NCBI RefSeq assembly: GCF_015355765.1
Contig: NZ_JACWNA010000005.1
Location: forward strand, 62,001-126,000
From: Actinomyces haliotis
GTDB lineage: Bacteria > Actinomycetota > Actinomycetes > Actinomycetales > Actinomycetaceae
Length of the DNA: 64,000 nt
Direction: 5' to 3'
In this document: piece after piece, positions 37,047 through 46,873 of the stretch
How positions within the stretch are numbered: the stretch's first letter is position 1
Layout of the letters: the number at the start of each line of letters is the position of its first letter
The notes under the pieces: generated by a model
Told to the model about the DNA's origin: nothing
What the model saw: only the letters and a program-made list of their open reading frames with translations
The model's database searches: none
Made by a program: the position numbers and the translations under genes

Positions 37047-37070
37047 CCAGGCCGGCACCCCGACCGCGGC
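37030..37070 (+). promoter_or_regulatory. Attenuator-type hairpin after the leucine leader
   Basis: A GC-rich stem pairs 37030-37041 with 37058-37070 (seven plus five base pairs with one bulged A), with a 16-base loop. Its left arm covers the last codons of the leader peptide, so a ribosome at the stop or stalled on the leucine codons would change folding. A CT-rich stretch rather than a T-tract follows. About 108 bases of further leader precede leuA. Confidence 0.5.
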
Positions 37071-37178
37071 TCTCTCCGCGACGCCAGCCACCGGGTACCC
37101 CGACCCCGCGCCCGCCGCACCACCACGCGACGCGCCGGAGCCGGACCCGCGTCCAGCCACCTGCACCAGGAGAAACCC

Positions 37179-38957
37179 ATGCGCACCGCCCGTCCCGCCC
37201 CCCAGCAGCCCTCCGGGATGCCCTTCTCGAAGTACCTGCCCTTCCTCTCCACCCTCGACACGGACCTGCCGGACCGCACCTGGCCCACCAGGCGCATCGA
37301 GAAGGCGCCGCGCTGGCTCACCACCGACCTGCGCGACGGCAACCAGAGCCTCATCGAGCCGATGGACGCGCGTGCCAAGCGCGCCGTCTTCGACCTCCTC
37401 GTCCGCATGGGCTTCAAGGAGATCGAGGTCGGCTTCCCGGCCGCCAGCCAGACCGACTACGACTTCGTCCGCTCCCTCGTCGACGACGACGCCATCCCCG
37501 AGGACGTCACCATCTCCGTCCTCACCCAGTCCCGCGGCGACCTCATCGACCGCACCGTGGACGCCTGCGTCGGCATGCCGCGCGCCACCGTCCACCTCTA
37601 CAACGCGCTCTCCCCGCTGTTCCGCGACGTCGTCTTCCGCATGGGCCGCGACGACATCCGCGAGCTCGCCGTCGACGGCACCCGCCAGGTCATGGCCCGC
37701 GCCGAGAAGGTCCTCACGGACGACACGATCTTCGGCTTCGAGTACTCCCCGGAGATCTTCGTCGACACCGAGCGCGACTACACCCTCGAGGTCTGCGAGG
37801 CCGTCATGGGCGTGTGGCAGCCCGAGGACGACCGCGAGATCATCCTCAACCTCCCGGCCACCGTCGAGCGCGCCACCCCCAACGTCTACGCGGACCAGAT
37901 CGAGTGGATGAGCCGCAACCTCTCCCACCGCGACGCCGTCTGCCTGTCCCTGCACAACCACAACGACCGCGGCTCCGGCGTCGCCGCCGCCGAGCTCGGG
38001 CTCCTCGCCGGCGCCGACCGCGTCGAGGGCTGCCTCTTCGGCCACGGCGAGCGCACCGGCAACGTCGACCTCGTCACCCTGGCCCTCAACCTGTTCAGCC
38101 AGGGCGTCGACCCCATGCTCGACCTGTCCGACATCGACGAGGTCCGCCGTGTCGTCGAGCGCTCCACCCAGATGGACGTGCCCCCGCGCACCCCCTACGC
38201 CGGCGACCTCGTCTACACCTCCTTCTCCGGCTCCCACCAGGACGCCATCAAGAAGGGCTTCGCCGCCCGCGCCAAGGACGTCGAGGCGAAGAAGGCGGAG
38301 GGCCTCGACGCCGAGGCGGCCGAGGCGGCCGTGCCGTGGCGCATGCCCTACCTGCCGATCGACCCGCACGACGTGGGCCGCTCCTACGAGGCCGTCGTGC
38401 GCGTCAACAGCCAGTCCGGCAAGGGTGGCGTGTCCTACCTGCTCAAGACGACCCACAACCTCGATTTGCCGCGCCGCCTCCAGATCGAGTTCTCCCGGAT
38501 CGTCCAGCGCCACACCGACACCTACGGCGGCGAGGTCAACGCCCAGAACCTCTGGGCGATCTTCGCCGACGAGTACCTGCCCGCCAAGGCCGCTCCCGAC
38601 GCCGGCCTCGCCCCCTGGGGCCGCTTCGAGCTCAAGGGCGCCACCCTCACGGCGGTCGGCGAGGACGACTCCATCCTCACCGTGACGGTCCGCGAGGACG
38701 GCGAGCGCAAGCTCCTCACCGCCTCCGGCAACGGCCCGCTCGACGCCTTCGTCTCCGCCCTCGAGCAGACCGGCGTCAAGGTCAGGGTCCTCGACTACGC
38801 CGAGCACGCCATGTCCGAGGGCCGTGACGCCCGCGCCGCCAGCTACGTCGAGTGCGAGGTCAACGGCCAGGTCCTCTGGGGCGTCGGCATCGATCCCTCC
38901 ATCACGACCTCCTCGTTCAAGGCGATCATCTCCGCCGTCAACCGCGCCATGCGCTGA
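37179..38957 (+). CDS. leuA: 2-isopropylmalate synthase
   Basis: LeuA condenses acetyl-CoA with 2-ketoisovalerate in the first committed step of leucine synthesis. The 592-residue protein is the long actinobacterial type: [16 protein letters not shown] (metal-binding D), [36 protein letters not shown] with the HxH metal ligands, [17 protein letters not shown], then the C-terminal regulatory domain for leucine feedback ([19 protein letters not shown] onward). ATG 37179 has CCAGGAG upstream. The leader peptide and hairpin before it indicate attenuation control. Confidence 0.97.
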   Translation: MRTARPAPQQPSGMPFSKYLPFLSTLDTDLPDRTWPTRRIEKAPRWLTTDLRDGNQSLIEPMDARAKRAVFDLLVRMGFKEIEVGFPAASQTDYDFVRSLVDDDAIPEDVTISVLTQSRGDLIDRTVDACVGMPRATVHLYNALSPLFRDVVFRMGRDDIRELAVDGTRQVMARAEKVLTDDTIFGFEYSPEIFVDTERDYTLEVCEAVMGVWQPEDDREIILNLPATVERATPNVYADQIEWMSRNLSHRDAVCLSLHNHNDRGSGVAAAELGLLAGADRVEGCLFGHGERTGNVDLVTLALNLFSQGVDPMLDLSDIDEVRRVVERSTQMDVPPRTPYAGDLVYTSFSGSHQDAIKKGFAARAKDVEAKKAEGLDAEAAEAAVPWRMPYLPIDPHDVGRSYEAVVRVNSQSGKGGVSYLLKTTHNLDLPRRLQIEFSRIVQRHTDTYGGEVNAQNLWAIFADEYLPAKAAPDAGLAPWGRFELKGATLTAVGEDDSILTVTVREDGERKLLTASGNGPLDAFVSALEQTGVKVRVLDYAEHAMSEGRDARAASYVECEVNGQVLWGVGIDPSITTSSFKAIISAVNRAMR

Positions 38958-38991
38958 GCACGGCCGGCCCGCTCAGCCGGCGGGGTGCCGA

Positions 38992-39054
38992 GATCGAACG
39001 GTGCGGCCCGAGAGCGAACCAGCAGGGTTCGATCTCGGGCCGCACCCGTCGATC
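38992..39054. terminator. Long hairpin after leuA
   Basis: A 29-base inverted repeat (38992-39020 with 39026-39054, 26 of 29 pairing) with a five-base loop lies 34 bases after leuA. No T-tract. Most likely the leuA terminator; it also precedes recO. Confidence 0.7.
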
Positions 39055-39134
39055 CCGACGCCGCTGGGCCCCGTCCGCCGACGGCGCAGCGGCCCTCGGC
39101 GCCGTCGCCGGCCGCCCGTGGCACAGTGGCCCCC

Positions 39135-39881
39135 GTGGAGAGGCTCTTCCGGGACGAGGCGATCGTCCTGCGCACGTACAAGCTGGGCGAGGCGGACCGC
39201 ATCATCGTCCTGCTCACCCGCTCCCACGGCCAGGTGCGCGCCGTCGCCAAGGGGGTGCGCCGCACGACCTCCCGCTTCGGCGCCCGCCTCGAGCCCTTCT
39301 CCATGATCGACGTCCAGCTCCACAAGGGGCGCAACCTCGACGTCGTCACCCAGGTCGAGACCATCGACCCCTTCGCCGGGCTGATCACGAGCGACTACGC
39401 GGTCTTCACCTGCGCCTCCACCATGGTGGAGACGGCCGAGCGCCTCACCGAGGACTCCGGGGACGTCGACACCGCCGACTCCCCGCAGCAGTTCCTCCTC
39501 CTCTACGGTGCCCTGTCCGCCCTCGCGCGGCGCCGGCACGCGCCCGGGCTGGTCCTGGACTCCTACCTGCTGCGCGCCCTCGCCCTCGCAGGCTGGGCGC
39601 CGTCCTGCTTCGACTGCGCCCGGTGCGGCGCGCCCGGGCCGCACACCTCCTTCCACGTCCAGGCGGGCGGCGCCGTGTGCGAGTCGTGCCGCCCGGCCGG
39701 CAGCGTCGACGTCGAGCCCGGCACGATGGCGCTCCTCGGATCGCTGCTCTCGGGTGCCTGGGGCGTCGCCGACGCCTCAGCGTCCCGTGAGAGGGCCCAG
39801 GCCTCCGGGCTCGTCTCGGCATACTTGACCTGGCACCTCGAGCGCCGCCTGCGCTCCCTCTCCCTCGTCGAAAGGGCCTGA
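39135..39881 (+). CDS. recO: DNA repair protein RecO
   Basis: RecO loads RecA in the RecFOR recombination pathway. The 248-residue protein begins [20 protein letters not shown], continues with the OB fold ([35 protein letters not shown]) and carries a four-cysteine zinc site, [11 protein letters not shown] and [10 protein letters not shown] 39135 corresponds to the family start; upstream in-frame codons fall in the leuA terminator. A CACAGT hexamer seven bases before the GTG suggests a leaderless mRNA, though weakly. uppS starts one base after the stop, a common actinobacterial pairing. Confidence 0.94.
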   Translation: MERLFRDEAIVLRTYKLGEADRIIVLLTRSHGQVRAVAKGVRRTTSRFGARLEPFSMIDVQLHKGRNLDVVTQVETIDPFAGLITSDYAVFTCASTMVETAERLTEDSGDVDTADSPQQFLLLYGALSALARRRHAPGLVLDSYLLRALALAGWAPSCFDCARCGAPGPHTSFHVQAGGAVCESCRPAGSVDVEPGTMALLGSLLSGAWGVADASASRERAQASGLVSAYLTWHLERRLRSLSLVERA

Positions 39882-39882
39882 C

Positions 39883-40701
39883 GTGACCGACGCCGCCGGA
39901 ACCGGCTCCGCCCCCTCGCTCGTCCCCGACCGCGTCCCGCTCCACCACGACGGCCTCATGCCCCCGGCGCTGCCTCGTGAGGCGCTGCCGCAGCACGTCG
40001 CGTGCGTCATGGACGGCAACGGCCGCTGGGCGAACGCGCGCGGCCTGGCCCGCACCGAGGGGCACCGGGTGGGGGAGTCCACGATGATGGACGTCATCGC
40101 CGGCGCCGTCGAGCTGGGGATCCCCGAGCTCTCCGTCTACGCCTTCTCCACGGAGAACTGGCGCCGCTCGCCCGCCGAGGTCCGCTTCCTCATGGGCTTC
40201 ACCCGCACGGTGCTGCGCGCCCAGACCGACGATCTCCTCGACTGGGGCGTGCGCGTCAACTGGGTGGGCCGCGAGCCCCGGCTGTGGAAGTCGGTCCTGT
40301 CCGAGGTGCGCCGCTCCGAGCGGATCACCGCCGGCAACGACACGATGGTCCTCAACATGTGCCTCAACTACGGCGGCCGCGCGGAGATCGCCGACGCCGC
40401 CCGCGCCATGGCCCAGGACGTCGAGGCCGGGCGCCTCAAGGCCTCCTCGATCAGCGAGCGGACCGTTCAGCGCTACCTCTACTCGCCGTCCATGCGGGAC
40501 GTCGACCTCTTCATCCGCACAGGCGGTGAGCAGCGCACGAGCAACTTCCTCATGTGGGAGTCCGCCTACGCCGAGCTCTACCTCTCCGACCTTCCCTGGC
40601 CCGAGTTCGACCGGACGGCCCTGTGGCGGGCCGTCGAGTCCTACGTCGGGCGCGACCGCCGCTTCGGCGGCGCCGTGGACGCGGTCGCGCCGCAGGGCTG
40701 A
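39883..40701 (+). CDS. uppS: Isoprenyl transferase (undecaprenyl diphosphate synthase type)
   Basis: A cis-prenyltransferase making the polyprenyl carrier for cell-wall glycan synthesis. The 272-residue protein has HVACVMDGNGRWANARGL with the catalytic Asp, GHRVGESTMMDVI, LSVYAFSTENWRR, and the C-terminal DLFIRTGGEQRTSNFLMWES and FDRTALWRAV. The first 40 residues are a non-conserved, flexible extension. GTG 39883 follows the recO stop by one base. Chain length of the product cannot be read from the sequence. Confidence 0.95.
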   Translation: MTDAAGTGSAPSLVPDRVPLHHDGLMPPALPREALPQHVACVMDGNGRWANARGLARTEGHRVGESTMMDVIAGAVELGIPELSVYAFSTENWRRSPAEVRFLMGFTRTVLRAQTDDLLDWGVRVNWVGREPRLWKSVLSEVRRSERITAGNDTMVLNMCLNYGGRAEIADAARAMAQDVEAGRLKASSISERTVQRYLYSPSMRDVDLFIRTGGEQRTSNFLMWESAYAELYLSDLPWPEFDRTALWRAVESYVGRDRRFGGAVDAVAPQG

Positions 40702-40774
40702 TCCCGACGGCGCCGCTCGCGGCCGCTACCATCAAGCTCTCACCACGCCGAGAAGACCCCGCAAGGAGCACCGT

Positions 40775-41704
40775 ATGAGGATCGTCGTCGCCCTGGGCGG
40801 CAACGCCATCTCCCGCCGTGGCGAGGAGATCTCCGTCGAGAACCAACGGCGCAACATCCGCGACGCCTGCAGCTCCCTCGCCGAGATCGCGGGCGCGCAC
40901 GAGCTCGTCATCACCCACGGCAACGGTCCCCAGGTGGGCCTCCTCGCCCTCCAGAACGCCGCCTACACCGAGGGCAGCCTCTACCCCCTCGACACGCTGG
41001 GCGCCCAGACCCAGGGCCTCATCGGCTACCTCATCGAGATCGAGCTGCGCAACACCCTCCCCGATCGCAAGAAGCTCACCACCGTCCTCACCCTCGTCGA
41101 GGTCGACCCCACCGACTCCGCCTTCCAGCACCCCACGAAGTTCGTCGGCCCCGTCTACACCCCTCAGCAGGCCCGCTCCCTCGCACTCGGCCGGGGGTGG
41201 ACCTTCGCCATGGACGGCGAGCTGCCGCGCCGCGTCGTTCCCTCGCCGCGCCCCGAGCGGGTCATCCAGATCGACTCCGTCAAGCGGCTCCTGTCCGCCG
41301 GGCACGTCGTCGTCTGCACGGGTGGCGGCGGCATCCCGGTCTCCCGCGACGAGGACGGGATCCTCTCCGGCGTCGAGGCCGTCGTCGACAAGGACGCCTC
41401 GTCGGCCGTGCTCGGACGCGAGATCGGTGCACAGGCACTCGTCCTCGCGACCGACGCCGACGCCGTCCACGTCGACTGGGGCACCCCGAACGACAAGCGC
41501 ATCGCCGTCATCGGCGCGGAAGCGCTCGACACGATGGAGTTCCCGGCCGGCTCGATGGGGCCCAAGGTCGAGGCGGCCACCGCCTTCGTGCGCAGCAGCG
41601 GCCACGAGGCCTACATCGGACGCCTCCAGGACGTCTCCGCCATGCTCGAGGGGAGCAGGGGCACGCGCGTCGTCCCCGGGGACGCTCCCGCCCAGCTCGT
41701 CTGA
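40775..41704 (+). CDS. arcC: Carbamate kinase
   Basis: Carbamate kinase makes ATP and carbamate from carbamoyl phosphate, usually as the last step of the arginine deiminase pathway. The 309-residue protein has MRIVVALGGNAISRRGEE, THGNGPQVGLLALQN, VVCTGGGGIPV, VVDKDASSAVLGREI and AGSMGPKVEAATAFV, all amino-acid-kinase hallmarks. ATG 40775 has AAGGAG at good spacing. No arcA or arcB is nearby, so it is either a lone copy or the rest of the pathway is elsewhere. Convergent with zur, sharing a terminator. Confidence 0.95.
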   Translation: MRIVVALGGNAISRRGEEISVENQRRNIRDACSSLAEIAGAHELVITHGNGPQVGLLALQNAAYTEGSLYPLDTLGAQTQGLIGYLIEIELRNTLPDRKKLTTVLTLVEVDPTDSAFQHPTKFVGPVYTPQQARSLALGRGWTFAMDGELPRRVVPSPRPERVIQIDSVKRLLSAGHVVVCTGGGGIPVSRDEDGILSGVEAVVDKDASSAVLGREIGAQALVLATDADAVHVDWGTPNDKRIAVIGAEALDTMEFPAGSMGPKVEAATAFVRSSGHEAYIGRLQDVSAMLEGSRGTRVVPGDAPAQLV

Positions 41705-41714
41705 GGCCGGCTGA

Positions 41715-41741
41715 GGGGGCGAGCCAGTGGCTCAGGCCCCC
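41715..41741. terminator. Shared hairpin between arcC and zur
   Basis: A 12-base-pair stem (41715-41726 with 41728-41741, two bulged bases, one-base loop) starts 11 bases after arcC and spans the zur stop codon. It could end both convergent transcripts. Confidence 0.55.
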
Positions 41742-42193
41742 TGCGAGCCCGCGGCCTCCTCGGCGTCGGCCTTCGCCGAGCAGTCGGCGCACAGGCCGAA
41801 GAACTCCGCGGTGTGCTCCATGCGGGTGAAGCCCGCCTCGGCGGAAACACGGCGGATCCAGGACTCCAGCTCTCCGCCCGAGACCTCGACCGTGTGGCCG
41901 CAGACGCGGCAGACGACGTGGTGGTGGTGCTCGGTGCGCTCGCACTCGCGGTAGAGCGTCTCACCCTCGGCGTTGCGGACCTGGTCCACCTCGCCGGACT
42001 CGGCCATCGCCGTGAGGTTGCGGTAGACGGTCGCCAGCCCCACCTTCGTGCCCTCGGACTCGAGGGCGGCGTGGATCTGCTGCGCGGAGCGGAACTCCTC
42101 CGTGCGCTCCAGGATGTCGGAGACGGCGGCGCGCTGCCAGGTGGCGCGGGGGCGCGGAGAGACGCTTCCGGCGGTGCTTCGGTGCGTGGTCAT
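41732..42193 (-). CDS. zur: Fur-family regulator, probably Zur
   Basis: A 153-residue Fur-family metalloregulator. The winged helix includes VGLATVYRNLTAMAESGEV, the metal region has ECERTEHHHHVVCRVCGHT with the first structural CxxC, and a second CxxC is FGLCADCSA near the C-terminus. Fur-family members share this pattern, but its place as the last gene of the znuA-znuC-znuB unit makes zinc the likely metal. ATG 42193 overlaps the permease stop, so it is made with the transporter and probably represses it through the box before znuA. Confidence 0.9.
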   Translation of the reverse strand: MTTHRSTAGSVSPRPRATWQRAAVSDILERTEEFRSAQQIHAALESEGTKVGLATVYRNLTAMAESGEVDQVRNAEGETLYRECERTEHHHHVVCRVCGHTVEVSGGELESWIRRVSAEAGFTRMEHTAEFFGLCADCSAKADAEEAAGSQGA

Positions 42194-43092
42194 GATCGGG
42201 TCACGGCTCCTTCCGGCCCTCCTGCGACGGTGCGGGACGCGTGGCCGCCCAGGTGCACCAGGCCCGTGACGACGGCGGTGAGAGCGTACAGCGCGACGAG
42301 CAGGACGACGATCATCGCGCCCGGGGAGGCGGCCACGACGTAGGTGATCGTGAGGCCGACGACGCAGGTGATGACCCCGATGAGCATCGCGAGGCGCATC
42401 GTGCGACCGAAGGAGTGGGAGACGAGCTGGGCGACGGCCACGGGCACGATCATGACGGCGGAGACGAGCAGCGCCCCGACCACCCGCATCGACACGGAGA
42501 CGGTGAGCGCGGCGACGACGGCGATCGTCACGTTGAGCACGCCCGTGGGCAGACCGATGGAGCGCGCGAACTCCTCGTCGTGGCACAGGGAGAAGAGCGG
42601 GCCGCGCAGGCCGATGCCGACGACGAGCACGAGGACCGACAGGACGATCGTGAACCAGGCGTCGGAGACCGAGACGGTGGCGATCGAGCCGAAGAGGTAG
42701 CTCGTGAGGTTGGTCGTCGTGCCGCCGGCGACCTTGATGAGGATGACGCCGCCCGCGATGCCGCCGTAGAAGAGGATGGCCAGCGCCACGTCGCCGCGGG
42801 TGCGGCCCTTGGCGCGGATGACCTCGATGAGGACGGCGCCGGTCACGGAGGCGATGATCGCGCCGGGCACGGCCCAGGCGTCCGAGGGGGTGACGTTGGC
42901 GGCGGCGCCGGCGAGCCAGCCGAGGGCGACGCCGGTGAGCGCAATGTGTCCGATACCGTCGCCGAGCAGGGCGAGCCCGCGCTGGACGAGGTAGGTGCCG
43001 ACCACGGGGGCGGACAGGCCCACGAGGACGGCGACGATGAGGGCCCGCTCCATGAGGGGGCTCGCGAGCATCTCGGCGAAGGTGGCGATCAT
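42190..43092 (-). CDS. znuB: Zinc ABC transporter permease
   Basis: A 300-residue membrane protein of the ABC-3 (metal) permease family with eight or nine hydrophobic segments; IALTGVALGWLAG and the loop SLCHDEEFARSIGLPTGVLN are characteristic of ZnuB/MntB. It forms the channel for divalent metal brought by the binding protein. ATG 43092 overlaps the ATPase stop and its own stop overlaps the zur start, so all three are translationally coupled. Confidence 0.93.
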   Translation of the reverse strand: MIATFAEMLASPLMERALIVAVLVGLSAPVVGTYLVQRGLALLGDGIGHIALTGVALGWLAGAAANVTPSDAWAVPGAIIASVTGAVLIEVIRAKGRTRGDVALAILFYGGIAGGVILIKVAGGTTTNLTSYLFGSIATVSVSDAWFTIVLSVLVLVVGIGLRGPLFSLCHDEEFARSIGLPTGVLNVTIAVVAALTVSVSMRVVGALLVSAVMIVPVAVAQLVSHSFGRTMRLAMLIGVITCVVGLTITYVVAASPGAMIVVLLVALYALTAVVTGLVHLGGHASRTVAGGPEGAVTRS

Positions 43093-44012
43093 CGGGTGCC
43101 TCCCGGGGTGCGGCCGTCCTGGTCCGGCAGGGACGTGGACAGCACGGGTGCGTGGTGGACGGCCGGACCGGTGTCGCCGTGCGGGTGCTCGTGCTCGCAG
43201 TCGTCGAGGTGGTCGTGGCCGAGGGAGTCGTGGCGGGAGTGGTCGTGGTGGTCGGGCGCTACGTCGGCCACGGGCCCGTCGGAGACGACGCGGCCCTCGT
43301 CGAGGACGACGGCCCTCTCGACGACGTCGGCGAGCTCGCCCATCTCGTGGAGGACCGTGAGGAGCGTGAGGCCCTGCGCCCGCAGGCCGGTGAGGATCGA
43401 GGCGAGCGCCTCGCGGCTGGCGCGGTCGATGCCGGCGAGGGGCTCGTCGAGGACGAGGAGCTCGGGGTCGCGCACGAGGGCGCGTGCGATGAGGACGCGC
43501 TGGGCCTGACCGCCGGAGAAGACCTGGACGTGGTCGTCGGCGCGGTCGGCGAGCCCGACGGCGTCGAGCGCCGCCAGGGCGCGGGCGCGGGCGTGGCGCC
43601 CGCGGTCGGCGAAGGGACGGCGGGGGCCGAGCAGGCCCGAGCGGACGACCTCGAGGGCCGTCGCCGGCACGCCCGAGCCGGCGCCGACCCGCTGGGGGAC
43701 GTAGCCGACGCGCTGCCAGGGGACCCGGGAGCGCTGCGTCGTCGGGTGCCCGAAGAGGCGCACGGTGCCGGCGGCCGGCTCGATGAGCCCGAGGACGGTC
43801 TTGACGAGCGTCGACTTCCCTGAGCCGTTCGCGCCGAGGAGCGCGACGGACTCGGCGGCGTCGACGTCGAGGTCGACGCCGTGGAGGATGAGGCTCGAGC
43901 CGAGAACGACGCTGACGTCGTCGACGCTCACGGGACGCGGGGACGACGCCGCCCGGTGGTCACCGGACGGCGTCGTCTGCTCACCCGAGGTCGCGGGGGA
44001 GGTGGGTGTCAT
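43089..44012 (-). CDS. znuC: Zinc ABC transporter ATPase with histidine-rich tail
   Basis: A 307-residue ABC ATPase: Walker A LLGANGSGKSTLVKT, Q-loop VGYVPQRVG, signature VFSGGQAQRVLIARAL, Walker B LLVLDEPLAGID and H-loop VLHEMGEL. Unusually, about 50 residues follow the normal end, with eleven histidines and one cysteine (HHDHSRH, GHDHLDDCEHEHPHG, AVHH). Such a tail is not needed for ATP hydrolysis and probably binds zinc, as sensor or buffer. Start ATG 44012 is inferred from the conserved part; a further upstream ATG at 44075 is possible. The gap to znuA holds an imperfect hairpin around 44115-44152. Confidence 0.91.
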   Translation of the reverse strand: MTPTSPATSGEQTTPSGDHRAASSPRPVSVDDVSVVLGSSLILHGVDLDVDAAESVALLGANGSGKSTLVKTVLGLIEPAAGTVRLFGHPTTQRSRVPWQRVGYVPQRVGAGSGVPATALEVVRSGLLGPRRPFADRGRHARARALAALDAVGLADRADDHVQVFSGGQAQRVLIARALVRDPELLVLDEPLAGIDRASREALASILTGLRAQGLTLLTVLHEMGELADVVERAVVLDEGRVVSDGPVADVAPDHHDHSRHDSLGHDHLDDCEHEHPHGDTGPAVHHAPVLSTSLPDQDGRTPGGTR

Positions 44013-44144
44013 GGAGGTGTTCCGTGTCCTTCCGGGGCGCTCGCGCCCGAGGATCGTGGTGCCGCGGGCGATCATCGCACGGCGTCGGCTGGTCGGGCCC
44101 GGTGGTCCGCTTGTGTGACGACGTGCGCCGTCCGCACGGTGCGG

Positions 44145-45149
44145 TCACTTGCAGTCGAGGGCCGTGCGCAGCTCGTCGAGGTTGGTGGTCATGGCGCTCG
44201 CGTAGTCGCCCTTCTCAGGGGCGGACTCGATGGGGGAGAGGACGGCGGTCTTCGCTCCGGTCTCGCTGGCGACGGCCTCCGCGGTCTTGGGGGAGACGAG
44301 CTCCTCGGTGAAGATCGTCGTGGTCCCGGTGGACTCGACGACCTTCTTGACGGCGGCGAGGTCGGCGGGACTCGGCTCGGACTCGGGGTCGACGCCGGAG
44401 ATCGAGGTCTGGGTGAGGCCGTAGCGCTCGGTCAGGTAGCCGAAGGCCGCGTGCGAGGTGACGACGTCGGTGCGCTTGCACTGGGCGAGACCGTCCTTGA
44501 AGGAGGTGTCGAGCTTGCCGAGGGTGCCCTCGAGGGCCTTGAGGTTGGCCTCGTAGTCGCTCGCGTGGGTCGGGTCGGCCTTGGCGAGGGCGGCCTCGAC
44601 GGCGACCGCCGCGTCCTTCATGCGGACCGGGTCGAGCCAGAAGTGCGGGTCGGACTCGTTGGCCTCCGAGTTGTGCGAGCCGGTGGAGGAGGCGCTGGCG
44701 GAGTCGGTGGAGCCCGCGGAGGCCTCCTCCTCGTGCTCGTCCTCGACGCCGTCGTGGTGCTCGAGGTCGACGTCGCCGGCGAGGTCGAGCACGGTGGGTC
44801 CGGAGACCTCGGAGACGGCGTCATCGAGGGAGGGCTGGAAGCCGGAGACGTAGGCGATGAGGGAGGTGCTGCTCAGGGCGGTGACGTCCTTGGGGGAGAG
44901 CTCGAAGTCGTGGGGCTCGACGTTCGTCGGGGTGACGGAGCTGACCGAGACGTGGTCGCCGCCGACGGCCTGGACGAGGTACTGGACGGGGTAGAAGGAG
45001 GCGGAGACCTTGAGGGCGCCGCTCGAGGTGGTCGCCTTCGCGGCGCTCTCGGAGTCGGAGGACAGGGCGGAGCAGGCGGACAGGCCGAGGGCGAGTGAGA
45101 GCGCGGCGGCTCCGGCGAGGGCGCGGCGCGGGGAGGACAGGATGTTCAT
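44145..45149 (-). CDS. znuA: Zinc ABC transporter substrate-binding lipoprotein
   Basis: A 334-residue cluster 9 (metal) binding protein. A signal peptide ends in lipobox LGLSAC, so it is anchored outside the membrane. Zinc-binding histidines are expected at [22 protein letters not shown] and TSHAAFGYL, with an aspartate near the C-terminus. Between the first two is the acidic, histidine-containing loop typical of ZnuA ([14 protein letters not shown], then a serine-rich spacer). ATG 45149 is chosen over 45158 because a -10 ends seven bases upstream (leaderless) and it gives a normal signal peptide. First gene of znuA-znuC-znuB-zur. Confidence 0.94.
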   Translation of the reverse strand: MNILSSPRRALAGAAALSLALGLSACSALSSDSESAAKATTSSGALKVSASFYPVQYLVQAVGGDHVSVSSVTPTNVEPHDFELSPKDVTALSSTSLIAYVSGFQPSLDDAVSEVSGPTVLDLAGDVDLEHHDGVEDEHEEEASAGSTDSASASSTGSHNSEANESDPHFWLDPVRMKDAAVAVEAALAKADPTHASDYEANLKALEGTLGKLDTSFKDGLAQCKRTDVVTSHAAFGYLTERYGLTQTSISGVDPESEPSPADLAAVKKVVESTGTTTIFTEELVSPKTAEAVASETGAKTAVLSPIESAPEKGDYASAMTTNLDELRTALDCK

Positions 45150-45185
45150 GAGAACCATTCTTCCCACGAGGATGATTCTCGTCAA
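45148..45185 (-). promoter_or_regulatory. znuA promoter with Zur-box-like palindrome
   Basis: On the minus strand TTGACG (45180-45185), a 17-base spacer and AAGAAT (45157-45162) form a promoter whose -10 ends seven bases before the znuA ATG. The spacer contains CGAGAATCATCCTCG (45167-45181), pairing at six of seven positions and resembling the AATNATT core of actinobacterial Zur boxes. A weaker similar element overlaps the -10 (about 45149-45162). Zinc-loaded Zur here would block polymerase. Confidence 0.6.
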
Positions 45186-45324
45186 CATGAGGCGGGTGGA
45201 TGTGGTGAGACCGACGTCCGTCGGCCCCGGGCTGCCCGCAGAGGTCAGTGCCCTCCCGAATAGACTGGCGCCACTCGTTCCCACCATCCAGGTGCGGATC
45301 ACGACTCACACGAGGAGACCCTCC

Positions 45325-46719
<1,395 letters not shown>

Positions 46720-46734
46720 CCGAACCGGTCTCGC

Positions 46735-46801
46735 CGAGTCAGCCCGTTCGGCGTGAGTCAGCCCTCTGAGGGGGCGGTCTCGCGCCGAACGGGCTGACTC
46801 G
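46735..46801. terminator. Hairpin after glyS with repeated GAGTCAGCC
   Basis: A 23-base inverted repeat (46735-46757 with 46779-46801, one mismatch) with a 21-base loop lies 15 bases after glyS. GAGTCAGCC occurs twice in the left part (46736, 46755) and inverted at the right end. No T-tract. Probable glyS terminator. Confidence 0.7.
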
Positions 46802-46873
46802 CGCTCGGGGCCGTGCGCGGCGTCCGCCAGGCGGCACTCGCGCTCCGCGGGCGGTCTGGCGCCATGTGCTGCC

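Noticed and set aside
34758-38807. A 1349-codon open frame on the minus strand antisense to putA and leuA
   Set aside because: Its translation is low-complexity G/V/A/E/D-rich without any domain, and the plus strand carries two clear enzymes. Long antisense frames are expected at this GC content.
44115-44152. Hairpin between znuA and znuC as an internal terminator
   Set aside because: Pairing is imperfect (GTGAC/GTCAC plus an inner stem with mismatches) and the genes are clearly one operon; not strong enough for its own feature.
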